Under the pieces are notes generated by a model. That model worked only from the letters and a program-made list of their open reading frames with translations, did not search any database and was not told where the DNA came from. Positions 41,333-50,933 of a stretch of 64,000 nt of DNA are shown here, in pieces. Source of the DNA: Chloroflexota bacterium (GTDB taxonomy: Bacteria > Chloroflexota > UBA11872 > UBA12225); assembly GCA_030447525.1 (NCBI GenBank), contig JAUJOR010000012.1, positions 1 to 64,000 on the forward strand. The letters run 5' to 3'. The position numbers and the translations under genes are program-made. The stretch's first letter is position 1. Each line of letters opens with the position of its first letter.

Positions 41333-43651
41333 ATGACCCTCGATCAGCTCGTTGAGCGACTCCAGTCTGATCCCGACTTTCGTCCCCAGGTCACCGCCTG
41401 GCGCTACACCCCAGCGCAAGACGCCCGCCATGGGTCCTGGCCGGCCGGGCTTGATACCCGCCTCGTCGACGCCCTGGGCCGGCAGGGCATCTCGCGCCTC
41501 TACACCCATCAGTCCACCGCGGTAGAAGCCGCGCTCGCCGGGCAGGATGTCGTCGTGGTCACCTCCACCGCCAGCGGCAAGACGCTGTGCTACAACCTCC
41601 CCGTCCTGCAGGCGGTGCTGGAGGACCCGCGCGCCCGCGCCCTCTATCTATTCCCCACCAAGGCCCTGTCGCAAGACCAGTACACCGAGCTGCACGGCCT
41701 GATCGGCCTGCTGGGGGCAGACGTCAAGACCTTTACCTACGACGGCGATACGCCGGTGGCCGCCCGGCGGGCGGTGCGCCTGGCCGGGCACGTCGTGGTG
41801 ACCAACCCGGACATGCTCCACACCGGCGTCCTGCCCCACCACACCAAGTGGCAGCGCCTCTTCGAGAACCTCCGCTACGTCGTCGTCGACGAGCTGCACC
41901 ACTACCGGGGGATCTTCGGCAGCCACGTGGCCAACGTGTTGCGCCGACTGCGTCGGATTTGTGACTTCTACGGCTCGCGGCCCCAGTTCATCTGCTGCTC
42001 GGCGACGATCGCCAATCCCACCGAGCTGGCCTACAGGCTTACGGGGAAGCCCCTGCTGCTGGTGGACGACGACGGGGCGGCGCGGGGGGCCAGGCACTTC
42101 GTGTTCTACAACCCCCCCTCGATCAATCGTGAGCTCGGCCTGCGCCGCAGCGCCCTTGGGGAGAGCGCCCGGGTGGCGCAGCTCCTGCTCAACAACGACG
42201 TGCAGACAATCGTCTTTGCCCGCTCCCGCGTCGCCACCGAGGTGCTCCTCACCCGCGTGCGGCAAGGGACGCGCCTCCCGGAATGGGCCATCCGGGGCTA
42301 CCGCGGGGGCTACCGCCCCCTGCAGCGGCGGGAGATCGAGCAAGGGCTGCGCCAGGGGGACGTGCGCGGCGTCGTCGCCACCAATGCCCTGGAGCTGGGG
42401 ATCGACATCGGGCAGCTCGAGGCTGCCGTCCTCTGTGGCTACCCGGGGACGATCGCCAGCACCTGGCAGCAGGCCGGGCGGGCCGGGAGGCGGGCCAACA
42501 CCTCGCTGGCCATCTACGTCGCCGAGAGCTCGCCCCTCGACCAGTTCATCGTCACGCACCCGGACTACTTTTTCGGCCGCTCCCCGGAGCACGCCCTGGT
42601 CAACCCGGACAACCTGTTCGTCCTGATGAGCCATCTCCCCTGCGCCGCCTTCGAGCTCCCTTTTGGGGCCGGTGACGGGTATGGCCCCCAGAATAGCACG
42701 GTGACCGGCCAGGCGCTCCAGTCCCTGGAGACCGCCGGCACGCTGCAGCGGGAGCGCGACACCTGGCACTGGTCGGGGCGGGACTACCCGGCCGAGGGCA
42801 TCAGCCTGCGCAGCGCCGTGCGCGAGAACGTCGTCATCATCGATCTCAGTGGCCCCCGCCCGCAGGTGCTGGGGGAATGCGACCCCTTCGCCGCTCCTAC
42901 GCTCGTCCATCAAGACGCCATCTATCTCCACGAGGGGCAGCAGTACCACATTGTGGAGCTGAGCTGGGAGCAGAAAAAGGCCTACGCCAAGGGGGTGGAC
43001 GTGGATTACTACACAGACGCCAGCCTCAGCTTCAACGTCGCCGTGCTCCAGGAAGAGGCCCAGTCGGAGGTTTGCGCCCTGACCCGCGCCTGGGGCGACG
43101 TCCGCCTCACCTTCACCCCCACGATCTACAAGAAGATCCGCTTCGCTACGGGGGAGAACGTCGGCTGGGGGACGATCGACCTGCCCTCGCAGGAGATGCA
43201 GACCACGGCCTACTGGATCACCATTCCGCCGGAGCTGGTGTCGCGCCTGGGGAGTGACGGACTGCAGAGTGGCCTGCTGGGGCTGACTCACCTCCTCGGC
43301 AACGTCAGCCCACTCTTCCTGATGTGCGACCCGCGTGACCTGGTCGCCGTCCCACAAGTAAAGAACCCCCTCACCGGCAGGCCTACCCTCTTCCTCTGCG
43401 ACCACTACCCGGGGGGTGTCGGCCTGGCCGGCAAGCTCTACGACAGTCATGCCCTCGTGCTGGAAGCGGCAGGCGAAGCCTTGGCCTCCTGCCGGTGCGC
43501 CAGTGGCTGTCCCTCCTGCGTCGGGCCTCCCGGCGAAGCCGGCCAGGACGCCAAGCCGAACGCCCTGGCCATCATCGACGCCGGCCGCTCCTCCCTGCCC
43601 CCCGGCAGCACGGCGGCGAGGGGCCGGCCGGAGGCCGGGGGGGAGACGTGA
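41333..43651 (+). CDS. mrfA: MrfA-type superfamily 2 DNA helicase with DUF1998 domain
   Basis: This 772-residue helicase has motif I TSTASGKTLCYNLP, motif Ia FPTKALSQDQ, motif II VVDELHHYRG (DELH), motif III CCSATIANP, motif V ATNALELGIDIG and motif VI QQAGRAGRR. The C-terminal DUF1998 region ends in the four-cysteine CRCASGCPSC cluster, which binds zinc in Bacillus subtilis MrfA (YprA). MrfA with the nuclease MrfB repairs mitomycin-type DNA damage outside the Uvr pathway in B. subtilis. The next gene is the MrfB homologue, overlapping by four bases, so the pair is conserved here and likely works the same way. Confidence 0.92.
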   Translation: MTLDQLVERLQSDPDFRPQVTAWRYTPAQDARHGSWPAGLDTRLVDALGRQGISRLYTHQSTAVEAALAGQDVVVVTSTASGKTLCYNLPVLQAVLEDPRARALYLFPTKALSQDQYTELHGLIGLLGADVKTFTYDGDTPVAARRAVRLAGHVVVTNPDMLHTGVLPHHTKWQRLFENLRYVVVDELHHYRGIFGSHVANVLRRLRRICDFYGSRPQFICCSATIANPTELAYRLTGKPLLLVDDDGAARGARHFVFYNPPSINRELGLRRSALGESARVAQLLLNNDVQTIVFARSRVATEVLLTRVRQGTRLPEWAIRGYRGGYRPLQRREIEQGLRQGDVRGVVATNALELGIDIGQLEAAVLCGYPGTIASTWQQAGRAGRRANTSLAIYVAESSPLDQFIVTHPDYFFGRSPEHALVNPDNLFVLMSHLPCAAFELPFGAGDGYGPQNSTVTGQALQSLETAGTLQRERDTWHWSGRDYPAEGISLRSAVRENVVIIDLSGPRPQVLGECDPFAAPTLVHQDAIYLHEGQQYHIVELSWEQKKAYAKGVDVDYYTDASLSFNVAVLQEEAQSEVCALTRAWGDVRLTFTPTIYKKIRFATGENVGWGTIDLPSQEMQTTAYWITIPPELVSRLGSDGLQSGLLGLTHLLGNVSPLFLMCDPRDLVAVPQVKNPLTGRPTLFLCDHYPGGVGLAGKLYDSHALVLEAAGEALASCRCASGCPSCVGPPGEAGQDAKPNALAIIDAGRSSLPPGSTAARGRPEAGGET

Positions 43652-44994
43652 ATCCCCAGCCTTTCTCCTGGCCCCTCCCGCCCCTCCCTGGCCCCCCGGC
43701 CCCGCTCGAGGCCCTCGTGGAGGGGGAGACTGTGGAAACGGCGCACGGGACGTTTTTCCGGCGTCGCACCGTGTTTACGCTGGACACGCCCTACGGCTCG
43801 TGCCGCCTGGGGGATTTCCTGGGCCTGAACGCCGGCTCGGCCGCCACCCTCGCCCGCGCCCCGCAGCTAGGCGAGGTGGCCCTGGGGCGCACCCTCTTCC
43901 TGGACACCGAGACGACAGGGCTGGCCGGGGGGACCGGCACCTACGCCTTTCTTATCGGCCTGGGCTCGTTCGTCGTCAACTCCCCGGGCACGGCCCCGCG
44001 AGCCACGGCCCCCGCAGGGACGGCCCCGCCGGGCAGCGACTCCCCGGGAGGCCAGCCCCGTTTTGTCCTCGACCAGTGCCTGATGCGCTCCTACGGGGAA
44101 GAGCGGGCCATGCTCAGCTGGCTGGCGGAAGTCCTTGCCGCCGCCGACGCCCTGGTCACCTTCAACGGCCGTGCCTTCGACCTCCCGCTCCTCCAAACCC
44201 GTTTCTTGATGTCCCGGATGCGCCTCGATCTCGAGGAGTGGCCCCATCTCGACCTCTTGCCCCCGGCCCGGCGGCTGTGGCGGGCGGCCATTGGGAGCTG
44301 TGCCCTGCAGAGTCTGGAACGGCACGTCCTGGGCATCGGGCGGGAGCACGACGTGGAAAGCTTCCTCATCCCTGCCATCTACCACCAGTTCCTGCGCGAC
44401 GGCGACGCGCGCTACCTACAGCGGGTGTTTCATCACAACCGAGCCGACGTCCTGACCATGGTGGCCCTGGCTATCCGCGCCTGCTCCATGTTCGACGACG
44501 GCCTGGGCGACTCAGAGCGCGGGGCCGGGGGGCCGGCGCTGGGCGCGGCCGAATACATCGGCTTGGGGCGAGTCTACGAGCAGCTAGGCAACGCCCCGGC
44601 CGCCGAGCGGGCCTACCGCGCCGCCCTGGCCGGGCGGCTCTCTGCGGATCTCCGGGGCCGGGTCTTGCAGGCCCTGGCGCTGCTCCTGAAGCGGACGCGG
44701 CGCCACGAAGACGCGGCCGCCTTGTGGCAGCGCCTGGCCGACGAGGTGCCGGCGCAGTCGGCCGTGGCCCTGGTGGAGCTGGCCAAGTACTGGGAGCATC
44801 GGCAGCGCAATCCCGCTCGCGCGCACGCCCTGGCCACCCAGGCGCGGGAACGCTGGCTGGCTGCGCTCCCGCCCCATGAGCGCCCGCTCCCCGGCCTGCG
44901 CACCTGGCGGCCCACGGTGCCCTCGCCCCCCCCACCGGACGACTTTGCCCGCCGCCTGGAGCGACTGGCCCGCAAGGCCGGTGCCGCACGATAG
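43648..44994 (+). CDS. mrfB: MrfB-type DEDD exonuclease with TPR tail
   Basis: This 448-residue protein has an RNase H-like exonuclease domain. Metal ligands are in LFLDTETTGLAGG (DxE), TFNGRAFDLPLL and HHNRADVLTMVAL (terminal Asp). The C-terminal part holds tetratricopeptide repeats, as in B. subtilis MrfB. A Gly/Ala/Pro/Thr-rich insertion of about 25 residues (about 112-138) splits the nuclease domain between the first two strands. The GTG start at 43648 overlaps the mrfA stop (GTGA), so the two are translationally coupled. The upstream in-frame extension overlaps mrfA codons and is rejected. Confidence 0.88.
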   Translation: MNPQPFSWPLPPLPGPPAPLEALVEGETVETAHGTFFRRRTVFTLDTPYGSCRLGDFLGLNAGSAATLARAPQLGEVALGRTLFLDTETTGLAGGTGTYAFLIGLGSFVVNSPGTAPRATAPAGTAPPGSDSPGGQPRFVLDQCLMRSYGEERAMLSWLAEVLAAADALVTFNGRAFDLPLLQTRFLMSRMRLDLEEWPHLDLLPPARRLWRAAIGSCALQSLERHVLGIGREHDVESFLIPAIYHQFLRDGDARYLQRVFHHNRADVLTMVALAIRACSMFDDGLGDSERGAGGPALGAAEYIGLGRVYEQLGNAPAAERAYRAALAGRLSADLRGRVLQALALLLKRTRRHEDAAALWQRLADEVPAQSAVALVELAKYWEHRQRNPARAHALATQARERWLAALPPHERPLPGLRTWRPTVPSPPPPDDFARRLERLARKAGAAR

Positions 44995-45030
44995 GCCGTT
45001 TGTCGCCAATCACCTGCCGGTCCATTGGCG

Positions 45031-45036
45031 TACAGT
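45031..45036 (+). promoter_or_regulatory. -10 box with leaderless geometry (TPR gene)
   Basis: TACAGT at 45031-45036 ends six bases before the GTG at 45043. Confidence 0.45.
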
Positions 45037-45042
45037 GTGGGC

Positions 45043-45477
45043 GTGACCGCGAGGCGCTCGCCCTCTCTGGCCGCCGTCATGGCCTACCTCGCCGCCGGCG
45101 AGGGCGGGCTGGCCGTCTCCGAGATCCAGGCCCTGCGCCGGGTAGCGCCGGCCGATCTGGGCACGGAGGCGGATGCCCACTACTGGTTAGGGCTGGCTTA
45201 CACCCTGGCCTACGATTGGGGACAGGCGGGGGCGGAGCTGCGGGAGTACCTGGCGCGGGAGGGGTCAGGCTGGCGGGCCGGCTGGGCCTACTTGCACCTC
45301 GGGCGCGTCTACGAGCAAGCCGGGCGTGACGACGAGGCCTCGCTGGCCTACCGGGGGTGCATCGGCGCCCCCGGATCAGAGCGCGCGTCGCGCAAGCTGG
45401 CTTTCGATCTCATGGCCCGCCTCGCCGCCGACCGGCCTATCGGCTCTGGCCAGGCCCCAACGCGGCCCGCAGGATAG
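45043..45477 (+). CDS. Small tetratricopeptide repeat protein
   Basis: This 144-residue soluble protein consists of three to four TPR-like helical pairs (AHYWLGLAYTLAYDWGQA, GWAYLHLGRVYEQAG, DEASLAYRGCIG). It lies 48 bases downstream of mrfB, with its own likely promoter. TPRs mediate protein contacts and no enzymatic motif is seen. Because mrfB also ends in TPRs, this could be a partner or a split-off part, but that is speculation. Confidence 0.65.
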   Translation: MTARRSPSLAAVMAYLAAGEGGLAVSEIQALRRVAPADLGTEADAHYWLGLAYTLAYDWGQAGAELREYLAREGSGWRAGWAYLHLGRVYEQAGRDDEASLAYRGCIGAPGSERASRKLAFDLMARLAADRPIGSGQAPTRPAG

Positions 45478-45623
45478 CCTCGTCACCCTGACCGCCCGCC
45501 TGCGCCGGGGCCTGACCGGGATGGCGCTGACCCCAGATCAGGTCAGCCGTATTGAAGACCGGCGCTGCCGGCCAGGAGCGCTCGGCGTCGCCTGGGCCGG
45601 GGAAGGCACCGACACCGCACCCC

Positions 45624-46751
45624 TCAGGACTCGTCCCGGCGGAGTCGGGCGCGCAGGGCCGCTGCCGGGCCATCGGGCGCCAGCGGCCGGCGCAGCAGGG
45701 TCAGGAGGGCCGCCCGCCGGGCGGCCGTATTCCCCCAGGCGCGGGCCCGCTCCGGATGGGCCATGCCGGCGCCGATGGCTCGCAGCGTCTGGGCGGCCGT
45801 GAGGAGGACGAGGAGGTCGTGGGCGTCCAGCGTCCACTGCAGCGCCCGCACGTCCGCCCCCTGGAGGGGTGCTACGGCCTCGGCGTAGGCCAAGACGCTC
45901 GCCGTCTCGACCACGCTGGCAAAATTCCCGCCGGGCCGCCCGGCGCCGGCGGCGCTCCCGTACTGCACGAAGCGCCGCTCGGGCCAGTCAACGCCGGAGG
46001 CCGCGAAGTCCAGGAGCGTCAAGCGTGGTGAAGGGCTGGCCCGCCCATCCAGCACCACGTTACGGGCGTTGTAGTCCAGGCTGCCGGCGCTTGGCTGGGC
46101 GTTCATGGCCAGCTCAACCGCCTCTTGCAGGGCGGCGGAGAGGTCATCCGTCAGCCCCCGGCCGATGAGCCAGGCCAGCCCGTCGGCGGCGCCGGCCGCC
46201 CAGGGCGCCGTCTGACCCTGCAGGGCGCGGTGCCGGGCGGTCCAGGTATCCGGCTCAGCCCGCAGGCGGGTGGTGGCCGGGGCAAAGGCCCGCTCCACGG
46301 CCGCCACAGCCGCGGCCAGGGTTACTCCCAGGCGCGCCACCTCCCCCGGCTGTCTCCCCCCGGCCGGGGCGGGACGCCCCCCGCCCCGGCCCGGGGGCTG
46401 GAGCATGTCGTCCAGCGTTGCATCGCCGCACCACTCCAGGGCCAGCCAGGCCGCCGGCCGTGCTGGATCGACGGCCAGCACCGCCGGGACGGGAGCGCCC
46501 TGGCGGGCGAGCCAGGTGAGCACCTGTCCCTCGCCGTCCACCGGGGCATCAGGGGCCGCCAGCTTGAGGGCCAGGGTTAAGCCCCCGGCGAAACGCAGCT
46601 TCCACACCCGAGCTGAGGGGCGCCGGGGCGGTCCGGCCGGATGCGCCTCCACCAGCTCCCCGGGGTGCGGTGGGGGGAGGGAGGCCAGGATGTCCGTCCA
46701 TCCCCACTCCACCCCGGGCGGCAGCGGAGCGTTGCACCTTGCCTCAGGCAT
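45624..46751 (-). CDS. Kinase-fold (aminoglycoside phosphotransferase-like) protein with altered HxD motif
   Basis: This 375-residue protein has the APH/choline-kinase-like layout. Residues about 45-70 (KLRFAGGLTLALKLAA) hold the ATP-binding Lys. The catalytic loop reads GSLDYNARNVVLDG, aligning with the usual HGDxxxxN, and LTLLDFAASG aligns with the metal-binding DFG-like Asp. The catalytic Asp and Asn are kept but the His is replaced. It phosphorylates an unknown small molecule, or has lost activity. A Gly/Pro-rich insertion lies near residue 120. It is the last gene of the minus-strand run that starts with the riboflavin genes, 130 bases after ribH. Confidence 0.6.
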   Translation of the reverse strand: MPEARCNAPLPPGVEWGWTDILASLPPPHPGELVEAHPAGPPRRPSARVWKLRFAGGLTLALKLAAPDAPVDGEGQVLTWLARQGAPVPAVLAVDPARPAAWLALEWCGDATLDDMLQPPGRGGGRPAPAGGRQPGEVARLGVTLAAAVAAVERAFAPATTRLRAEPDTWTARHRALQGQTAPWAAGAADGLAWLIGRGLTDDLSAALQEAVELAMNAQPSAGSLDYNARNVVLDGRASPSPRLTLLDFAASGVDWPERRFVQYGSAAGAGRPGGNFASVVETASVLAYAEAVAPLQGADVRALQWTLDAHDLLVLLTAAQTLRAIGAGMAHPERARAWGNTAARRAALLTLLRRPLAPDGPAAALRARLRRDES

Positions 46752-46881
46752 CGCCGGGGGCCAGCCGTTCCCCTTGCACCAGCGGCGCGGCCCTCACGCG
46801 ACCTGGGAGTGCGCCGTCGCAGCTCATCTGGGCGAGCGCTCCATCCCGGCGCTACCCCGTCACGAGGGGGCCGGCACCGTG

Positions 46882-47439
46882 CTAGACGTTGGAGGCCGGT
46901 CCCGTCCGTTCCGCAGGGAGGGGGCCGTTACCGGTTGCGGCCGGGGCTCGGTCGCCGGCGTGTTTCGGCACCGGGAGCTGGGTCATCAAGCTGGCCATCT
47001 CGATGGCCGCAACGGCGGCCTCGTAGCCCTTGTTCCCAGCCTTGGCCCCGGAGCGGTCGAGAGCCTGGTCGAGGTCGTCTGTAGTGATGATCCCAAAGAT
47101 GACCGGGACGCCGGTGTCCATCGCCGCCTGGGCAACGCCGGCGGCGGCCTGCCCGGCGACGTAGTCAAAGTGGCTTGTCGCCCCGCGGATCACCGCCCCC
47201 AGGCAGATCACGGCGGCGTACGCCCCGGACCCCGCCAGCCTCTTAGCCACCACCGGGGTCTCGAAGCTCCCCGGCACCCACGCGACGTCCACGTCCTCGT
47301 CGGCAACGCCGTGGCGTCTCAAGGCGGCCGCCGCCCCATCGAGGAGCTGCTTGGTAAAGAAGTCGTTGAAGCGTGAGACGACGATGACAAACCGCTGCCC
47401 CGGCAGCGCCGTCAGGCGTCCCTCGAATACCCTTCCCAT
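46882..47439 (-). CDS. ribH: 6,7-dimethyl-8-ribityllumazine synthase
   Basis: This 185-residue enzyme condenses ArpyD with dihydroxybutanone phosphate, the penultimate step of riboflavin synthesis. The substrate-binding [45 protein letters not shown] with the catalytic His, and [16 protein letters not shown] are all present. The C-terminus has a Gly/Pro/Ala-rich tail of about 25 residues beyond the usual fold. ATG 47439 follows GAGAAGG. It is separated from the DUF418 gene by 159 bases, which contain a CCTTCGC/GCGAAGG hairpin, so it may also have its own promoter. Confidence 0.94.
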   Translation of the reverse strand: MGRVFEGRLTALPGQRFVIVVSRFNDFFTKQLLDGAAAALRRHGVADEDVDVAWVPGSFETPVVAKRLAGSGAYAAVICLGAVIRGATSHFDYVAGQAAAGVAQAAMDTGVPVIFGIITTDDLDQALDRSGAKAGNKGYEAAVAAIEMASLMTQLPVPKHAGDRAPAATGNGPLPAERTGPASNV

Positions 47440-47598
47440 GGCCTTCTCCCGTCGACGAGTTGTGTCCCCCGCTCTCCTTCCCCACACCGGGACCCTGGCC
47501 AGACGGTGGCCGTCCGGCGTCCCGCCCTCGGCACTCGCAGGGAAGTCCTTCGCAGGTGCTCCAGATGAGCGATGAGCGAAGGTGCACCCTGCAGGCCC

Positions 47599-48927
47599 TT
47601 AGCGGGCGCTGGGGAGGGGTGATGGAGCAGGGGGGGCTTCACCCCGCTGGCCCCGGTCATCAATCCCCAGCGGCTGCCGGCTCCAGTAGGTCAGCGAACG
47701 CCACAGCCACTCCATGGGGCCGAACTGGAAGCGTCGTAGCCACCACTGGCTGAGCGGGATCTGGACGAGGTAGATGACGATGGCCAGCAGGATACCGGGC
47801 GCCGGGCCGACCTGGCCGTAGAGCCCCAGCCCGTAGCTGTAGAAGATCGTGGTGCAGACAAGCGACTGGAGCAGGTAGTTGCTCAGGGCCATGCGTCCAA
47901 CCGAGGCCAGGGGCATCAGGCGCCGGCGCCAGCTCTCGTCCTGCATCAAGAGCGTCACAGCGGCGGCGTACCCCAGGCACAGTGCCGGGGCGCCAAACGT
48001 GTGCCCCGCCTGCGTCAGTAGCCCCAGCGGGGAGGGTACGGCGCGGTTGGTCAGCTCCTGTCCGAAGGCGTAGATCAGGTTGCCGGCCAGGCCCAGCCCT
48101 AGCCCCCAGGCCAGGACGCGGCGGATGAGGGCGAGATGGCCGGCGACGTCCACGAACACCCCCCGCCGCCCGGCGTAGAGCCCGAGCAAGAACATGGCCA
48201 AGACGCTGGGCGCGGCGAAGGGGAGAAAGGTGTAGCCCAGCAGGGTGTCTTGCACCCGCTGGGCCATGATGTCAGGGAAGTCGCCCCGTCCGAAGGCGCG
48301 GATGGACTGCTCGGCCCGTGCCTCATTGCTCGTCACCGCCGCTCGGAACGAGCGCTCGATCTGCGTCGCCCCTTGAGGGCTGGCGTTAGCGGCAACGACG
48401 GCCAGAGTCGAGAGCCCGTAGAACAGTAGGGGGAGGAACATCAGCGCCACTGCCCAGCGGAGGAGCGTCTTCGGCGCCCGCTTGCGGAACAGCAGCAGGG
48501 GGAATCCCAGCAGGGCGTAGGTCACCAAGATGTCGCCAGACCAGATCAGAAAGGCGTGGACGAGGCCGATCAGGAGCAAGACCAGCAGTCGCCGGATGTA
48601 CAGCGGTACAAAGGCCGTCCCCCGGGCCTCGGCGCGAGTCATCTGGACGAAGAGCCCCAGGCCGAACAGGAACGAGAACAGGGTGTAGAACTTCCCCTCG
48701 GCCAGAAAGCGAATCAGCCACGTGGCCAGACGGTCGTACCAGGCCGCGAACCGGACGATCCCGGCCCCCTGGTCGTAGATGGTGGGGCCGGCGAAGAAGG
48801 GGATGTTGACCAGCAGGATGCCAAAGATGGCCAGTCCCCGCAGGACGTCCAGGACCTGGATGCGCTCGGCGCCGGTGACCGGTTCCGGCCGACCCGCCGG
48901 GGGCGCGATCGGCGGGGCCACGATCAC
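47599..48927 (-). CDS. DUF418 (YeiB-type) multipass membrane protein within the rib operon
   Basis: This 442-residue protein has about ten transmembrane helices. [21 protein letters not shown] is the standard N-terminal signature of the DUF418/YeiB family, and [15 protein letters not shown] the standard C-terminal one. The family resembles acyltransferase-like membrane proteins, and its function is unknown. The GTG start overlaps the ribBA stop by four bases (GTGA), so it is translationally coupled to a riboflavin enzyme and lies before ribH. Flavin or flavin-precursor transport or modification is an inference from this position only. Confidence 0.82.
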   Translation of the reverse strand: MIVAPPIAPPAGRPEPVTGAERIQVLDVLRGLAIFGILLVNIPFFAGPTIYDQGAGIVRFAAWYDRLATWLIRFLAEGKFYTLFSFLFGLGLFVQMTRAEARGTAFVPLYIRRLLVLLLIGLVHAFLIWSGDILVTYALLGFPLLLFRKRAPKTLLRWAVALMFLPLLFYGLSTLAVVAANASPQGATQIERSFRAAVTSNEARAEQSIRAFGRGDFPDIMAQRVQDTLLGYTFLPFAAPSVLAMFLLGLYAGRRGVFVDVAGHLALIRRVLAWGLGLGLAGNLIYAFGQELTNRAVPSPLGLLTQAGHTFGAPALCLGYAAAVTLLMQDESWRRRLMPLASVGRMALSNYLLQSLVCTTIFYSYGLGLYGQVGPAPGILLAIVIYLVQIPLSQWWLRRFQFGPMEWLWRSLTYWSRQPLGIDDRGQRGEAPPAPSPLPSAR

Positions 48928-50135
48928 TCGCTCACCACGGTCAGGGAGTGCCCCATCCGATCGCGCTTCGTCTCCAGATAGCGCAAGTTGTAGGGGTTAG
49001 CGCGCACCGGGATGGGAATCTGGTCGACCAGCTCCAGGCCGAAGCCCCGCAGCGCGACCAGCTTCTTGGGGTTGTTGGTCATGATGCGCATCCGCTTCAC
49101 CCCCAGGTCCACCAGGATCTGGGCGCCAATCCCGTAGTCCCGCCGGTCCTCCGGGAAGCCCAGACGGAGGTTGGCGTCCACCGTATCATGGCCCTCGTCC
49201 TGCAGCTTGTAGGCCCGCAGCTTGTTGTGCAGGCCAATCCCCCGGCCTTCCTGGTGCAGGTAGACGACGACGCCAAGGCCGGCGGTTTCGATCTGCTCCA
49301 TCGCCCAGTGGAGCTGCTGGCCGCAGTCACAGCGCAGCGAGCCGAAGGTGTCGCCGGTAAGGCACTTGGAGTGCATCCGCACCAGCACCGGCTGGTCGGT
49401 CTCTCGCGGGTCGCCCTTGACCAGCGCGACGTGCTCCTCACCGGTGATAGTGTCCACGTAGGCGTGGGCGACGAACTCCCCATGCTCGGTAGGCATCGGC
49501 GTTTCCACGATCTTCTTGATGATCTGTTCGTGGCGCCCGCGAAAGGCGATCAGGTCGGCAACGCTGATGATCTTGATGCCGTGCTTGGCGGCGATCCGCT
49601 CCAGCTGGGGCAGGCGGGCCATCGTCCCGTCTTCGGCCATGATCTCGCAGATCACGGCCGCCGGGTAGAGGCCGGAGAGCCGCGCCAGGTCGACCGACGC
49701 CTCTGTCTGGCCGGCGCGCATGAATACCCCGCCATCGCGCGCCCGCAGGGGGAAGATGTGCCCTGGGCGGGCGAGGTCTTCCGGCTTGCTATGGGGGTCG
49801 AGCACCGTCTTGATCGTCGTCGACCGGTCGGCGGCGGAGATCCCCGTGGTGATCCCGCGGCGGGCCTCGATAGAGACGGTGAACGCCGTCCCCAGGGCCG
49901 ACGTGTTCTCCTGCACCATCATCGGGATCTGCAGCTCGTCCAGCCGCTGCCCCACAATGGGCAGGCAGATCAGTCCCCGGCCATGGCGGGCCATGAAGTT
50001 GATCGCCTCCGGCGTCACCTTCTCGGCGGCGATGGCCAGGTCGCCCTCGTTCTCCCGGGCCTCGTCATCGACGATGATGACGAATCGCCCGGCGCCGAAA
50101 TCCGCGATCGCCTCTTCGATGCTAGCCAGTGGCAT
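48924..50135 (-). CDS. ribBA: Bifunctional 3,4-dihydroxy-2-butanone-4-phosphate synthase / GTP cyclohydrolase II
   Basis: This 403-residue fusion supplies both precursors of riboflavin. The N-terminal RibB domain (about 1-200) has [27 protein letters not shown] and [16 protein letters not shown]. The C-terminal RibA domain (about 205-395) has the zinc ligands in [19 protein letters not shown] and the active-site [18 protein letters not shown], followed by [16 protein letters not shown] (split as NNPKKLVAL and GFGLELV). Both halves look active. It lies 12 bases after ribE. Confidence 0.96.
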   Translation of the reverse strand: MPLASIEEAIADFGAGRFVIIVDDEARENEGDLAIAAEKVTPEAINFMARHGRGLICLPIVGQRLDELQIPMMVQENTSALGTAFTVSIEARRGITTGISAADRSTTIKTVLDPHSKPEDLARPGHIFPLRARDGGVFMRAGQTEASVDLARLSGLYPAAVICEIMAEDGTMARLPQLERIAAKHGIKIISVADLIAFRGRHEQIIKKIVETPMPTEHGEFVAHAYVDTITGEEHVALVKGDPRETDQPVLVRMHSKCLTGDTFGSLRCDCGQQLHWAMEQIETAGLGVVVYLHQEGRGIGLHNKLRAYKLQDEGHDTVDANLRLGFPEDRRDYGIGAQILVDLGVKRMRIMTNNPKKLVALRGFGLELVDQIPIPVRANPYNLRYLETKRDRMGHSLTVVSE

Positions 50136-50147
50136 CCCGCATTCCCC

Positions 50148-50759
50148 TCAGCCCTTCTCCGGGGAGAAAGGGTGCAGGCCGGCCGCATGCACCACGTACT
50201 TCGCCAAGATGTCTGCCTCGAGATTCACCGGCCAGCCGAGCGGCCTCTCGCATAAGAGCGTGGCCTGCTGCGTGTGGGGGATCAGGGATACCGTGAAGCC
50301 CCCCTCGCCGGCATCGACCACGGTCAGGCTCACCCCATCCACGGCGATGGAGCCCTTGGGGACGACGTAGCGCATGATCTCCTGAGACGCGCTGACGGTG
50401 GCGATCACCGAATCCCCTTCCGGGTGGCGCGCCGCCAGGCTCCCCATCGCATCGACGTGCCCCTGCACGATGTGCCCCCCGAAGCGCCCGTTGGCCGCCA
50501 GGGGTCGCTCCAGGTGTACCCCGTCCCCGGCGGCAAGCCGACCCAGGTTGGTACGACGCAACGTCTCCGGCGTCGCCTCGGCGGCAAAGGACGTCCCCTC
50601 CCGCGCTACCACCGTCAGGCAGGCCCCGTTTACGGCGATGCTGTCCCCAATGGCCAGGTCGTCGAGCACGCGCCGGGCGGTCACCTGCAGACGCGTCAGT
50701 CCCGGCCGTGCCTGGACGGCGCCGACCCGCCCAATCTCTTCGACAATTCCGGTAAACAT
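50148..50759 (-). CDS. ribE: Riboflavin synthase
   Basis: This 203-residue enzyme dismutates two lumazine molecules to riboflavin. The tandem lumazine-binding domains begin with [10 protein letters not shown] and [14 protein letters not shown]. The conserved [13 protein letters not shown] and [14 protein letters not shown] repeats mark the two halves. The C-terminal helix is [11 protein letters not shown]. The alpha-subunit type is clear. Confidence 0.95.
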   Translation of the reverse strand: MFTGIVEEIGRVGAVQARPGLTRLQVTARRVLDDLAIGDSIAVNGACLTVVAREGTSFAAEATPETLRRTNLGRLAAGDGVHLERPLAANGRFGGHIVQGHVDAMGSLAARHPEGDSVIATVSASQEIMRYVVPKGSIAVDGVSLTVVDAGEGGFTVSLIPHTQQATLLCERPLGWPVNLEADILAKYVVHAAGLHPFSPEKG

Positions 50760-50783
50760 CAGTCATGCCCAGCCTGGACGCGG

Positions 50784-50850
50784 CGAAGGATCCATACCCT
50801 GTCCGGCCAGCCAGGGACCGGATCCTTCGTCGTCCCGCGCCTCAGGATGA
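50784..50850. repeat. Palindromic intergenic element between ribE and ribD
   Basis: CGAAGGATCC (50784-50793) and GGATCCTTCG (50820-50829) are perfect 10-bp arms around an inner CCCTG/CAGGG stem, followed by CGCGCCTCAGGATGACA. The organisation resembles short dispersed non-coding palindromes (REP/MITE-like). Only one copy is visible in this window. Confidence 0.5.
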
Positions 50851-50895
50851 CAAGATACGGCCGTCCTGTTTGCCGTCAGTGACGCACTCGTCCTC

Positions 50896-50933
50896 GATCT
50901 CAGGCCGGGCCGATCTCAGGCCATCTCAGGCCA
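50896..50933. repeat. ATCTCAGGCC repeated three times at the ribD 3' end
   Basis: GATCTCAGGCC occurs at 50896-50906 and 50912-50922, and CATCTCAGGCC at 50923-50933. The last copy forms the final ribD codons including the stop. The others lie just downstream on the minus strand. Confidence 0.75.

Noticed and set aside
43495..43647. Upstream in-frame extension of mrfB
   Set aside because: It lies inside the last codons of mrfA including the zinc cysteines. The GTGA overlap gives a normal coupled start.
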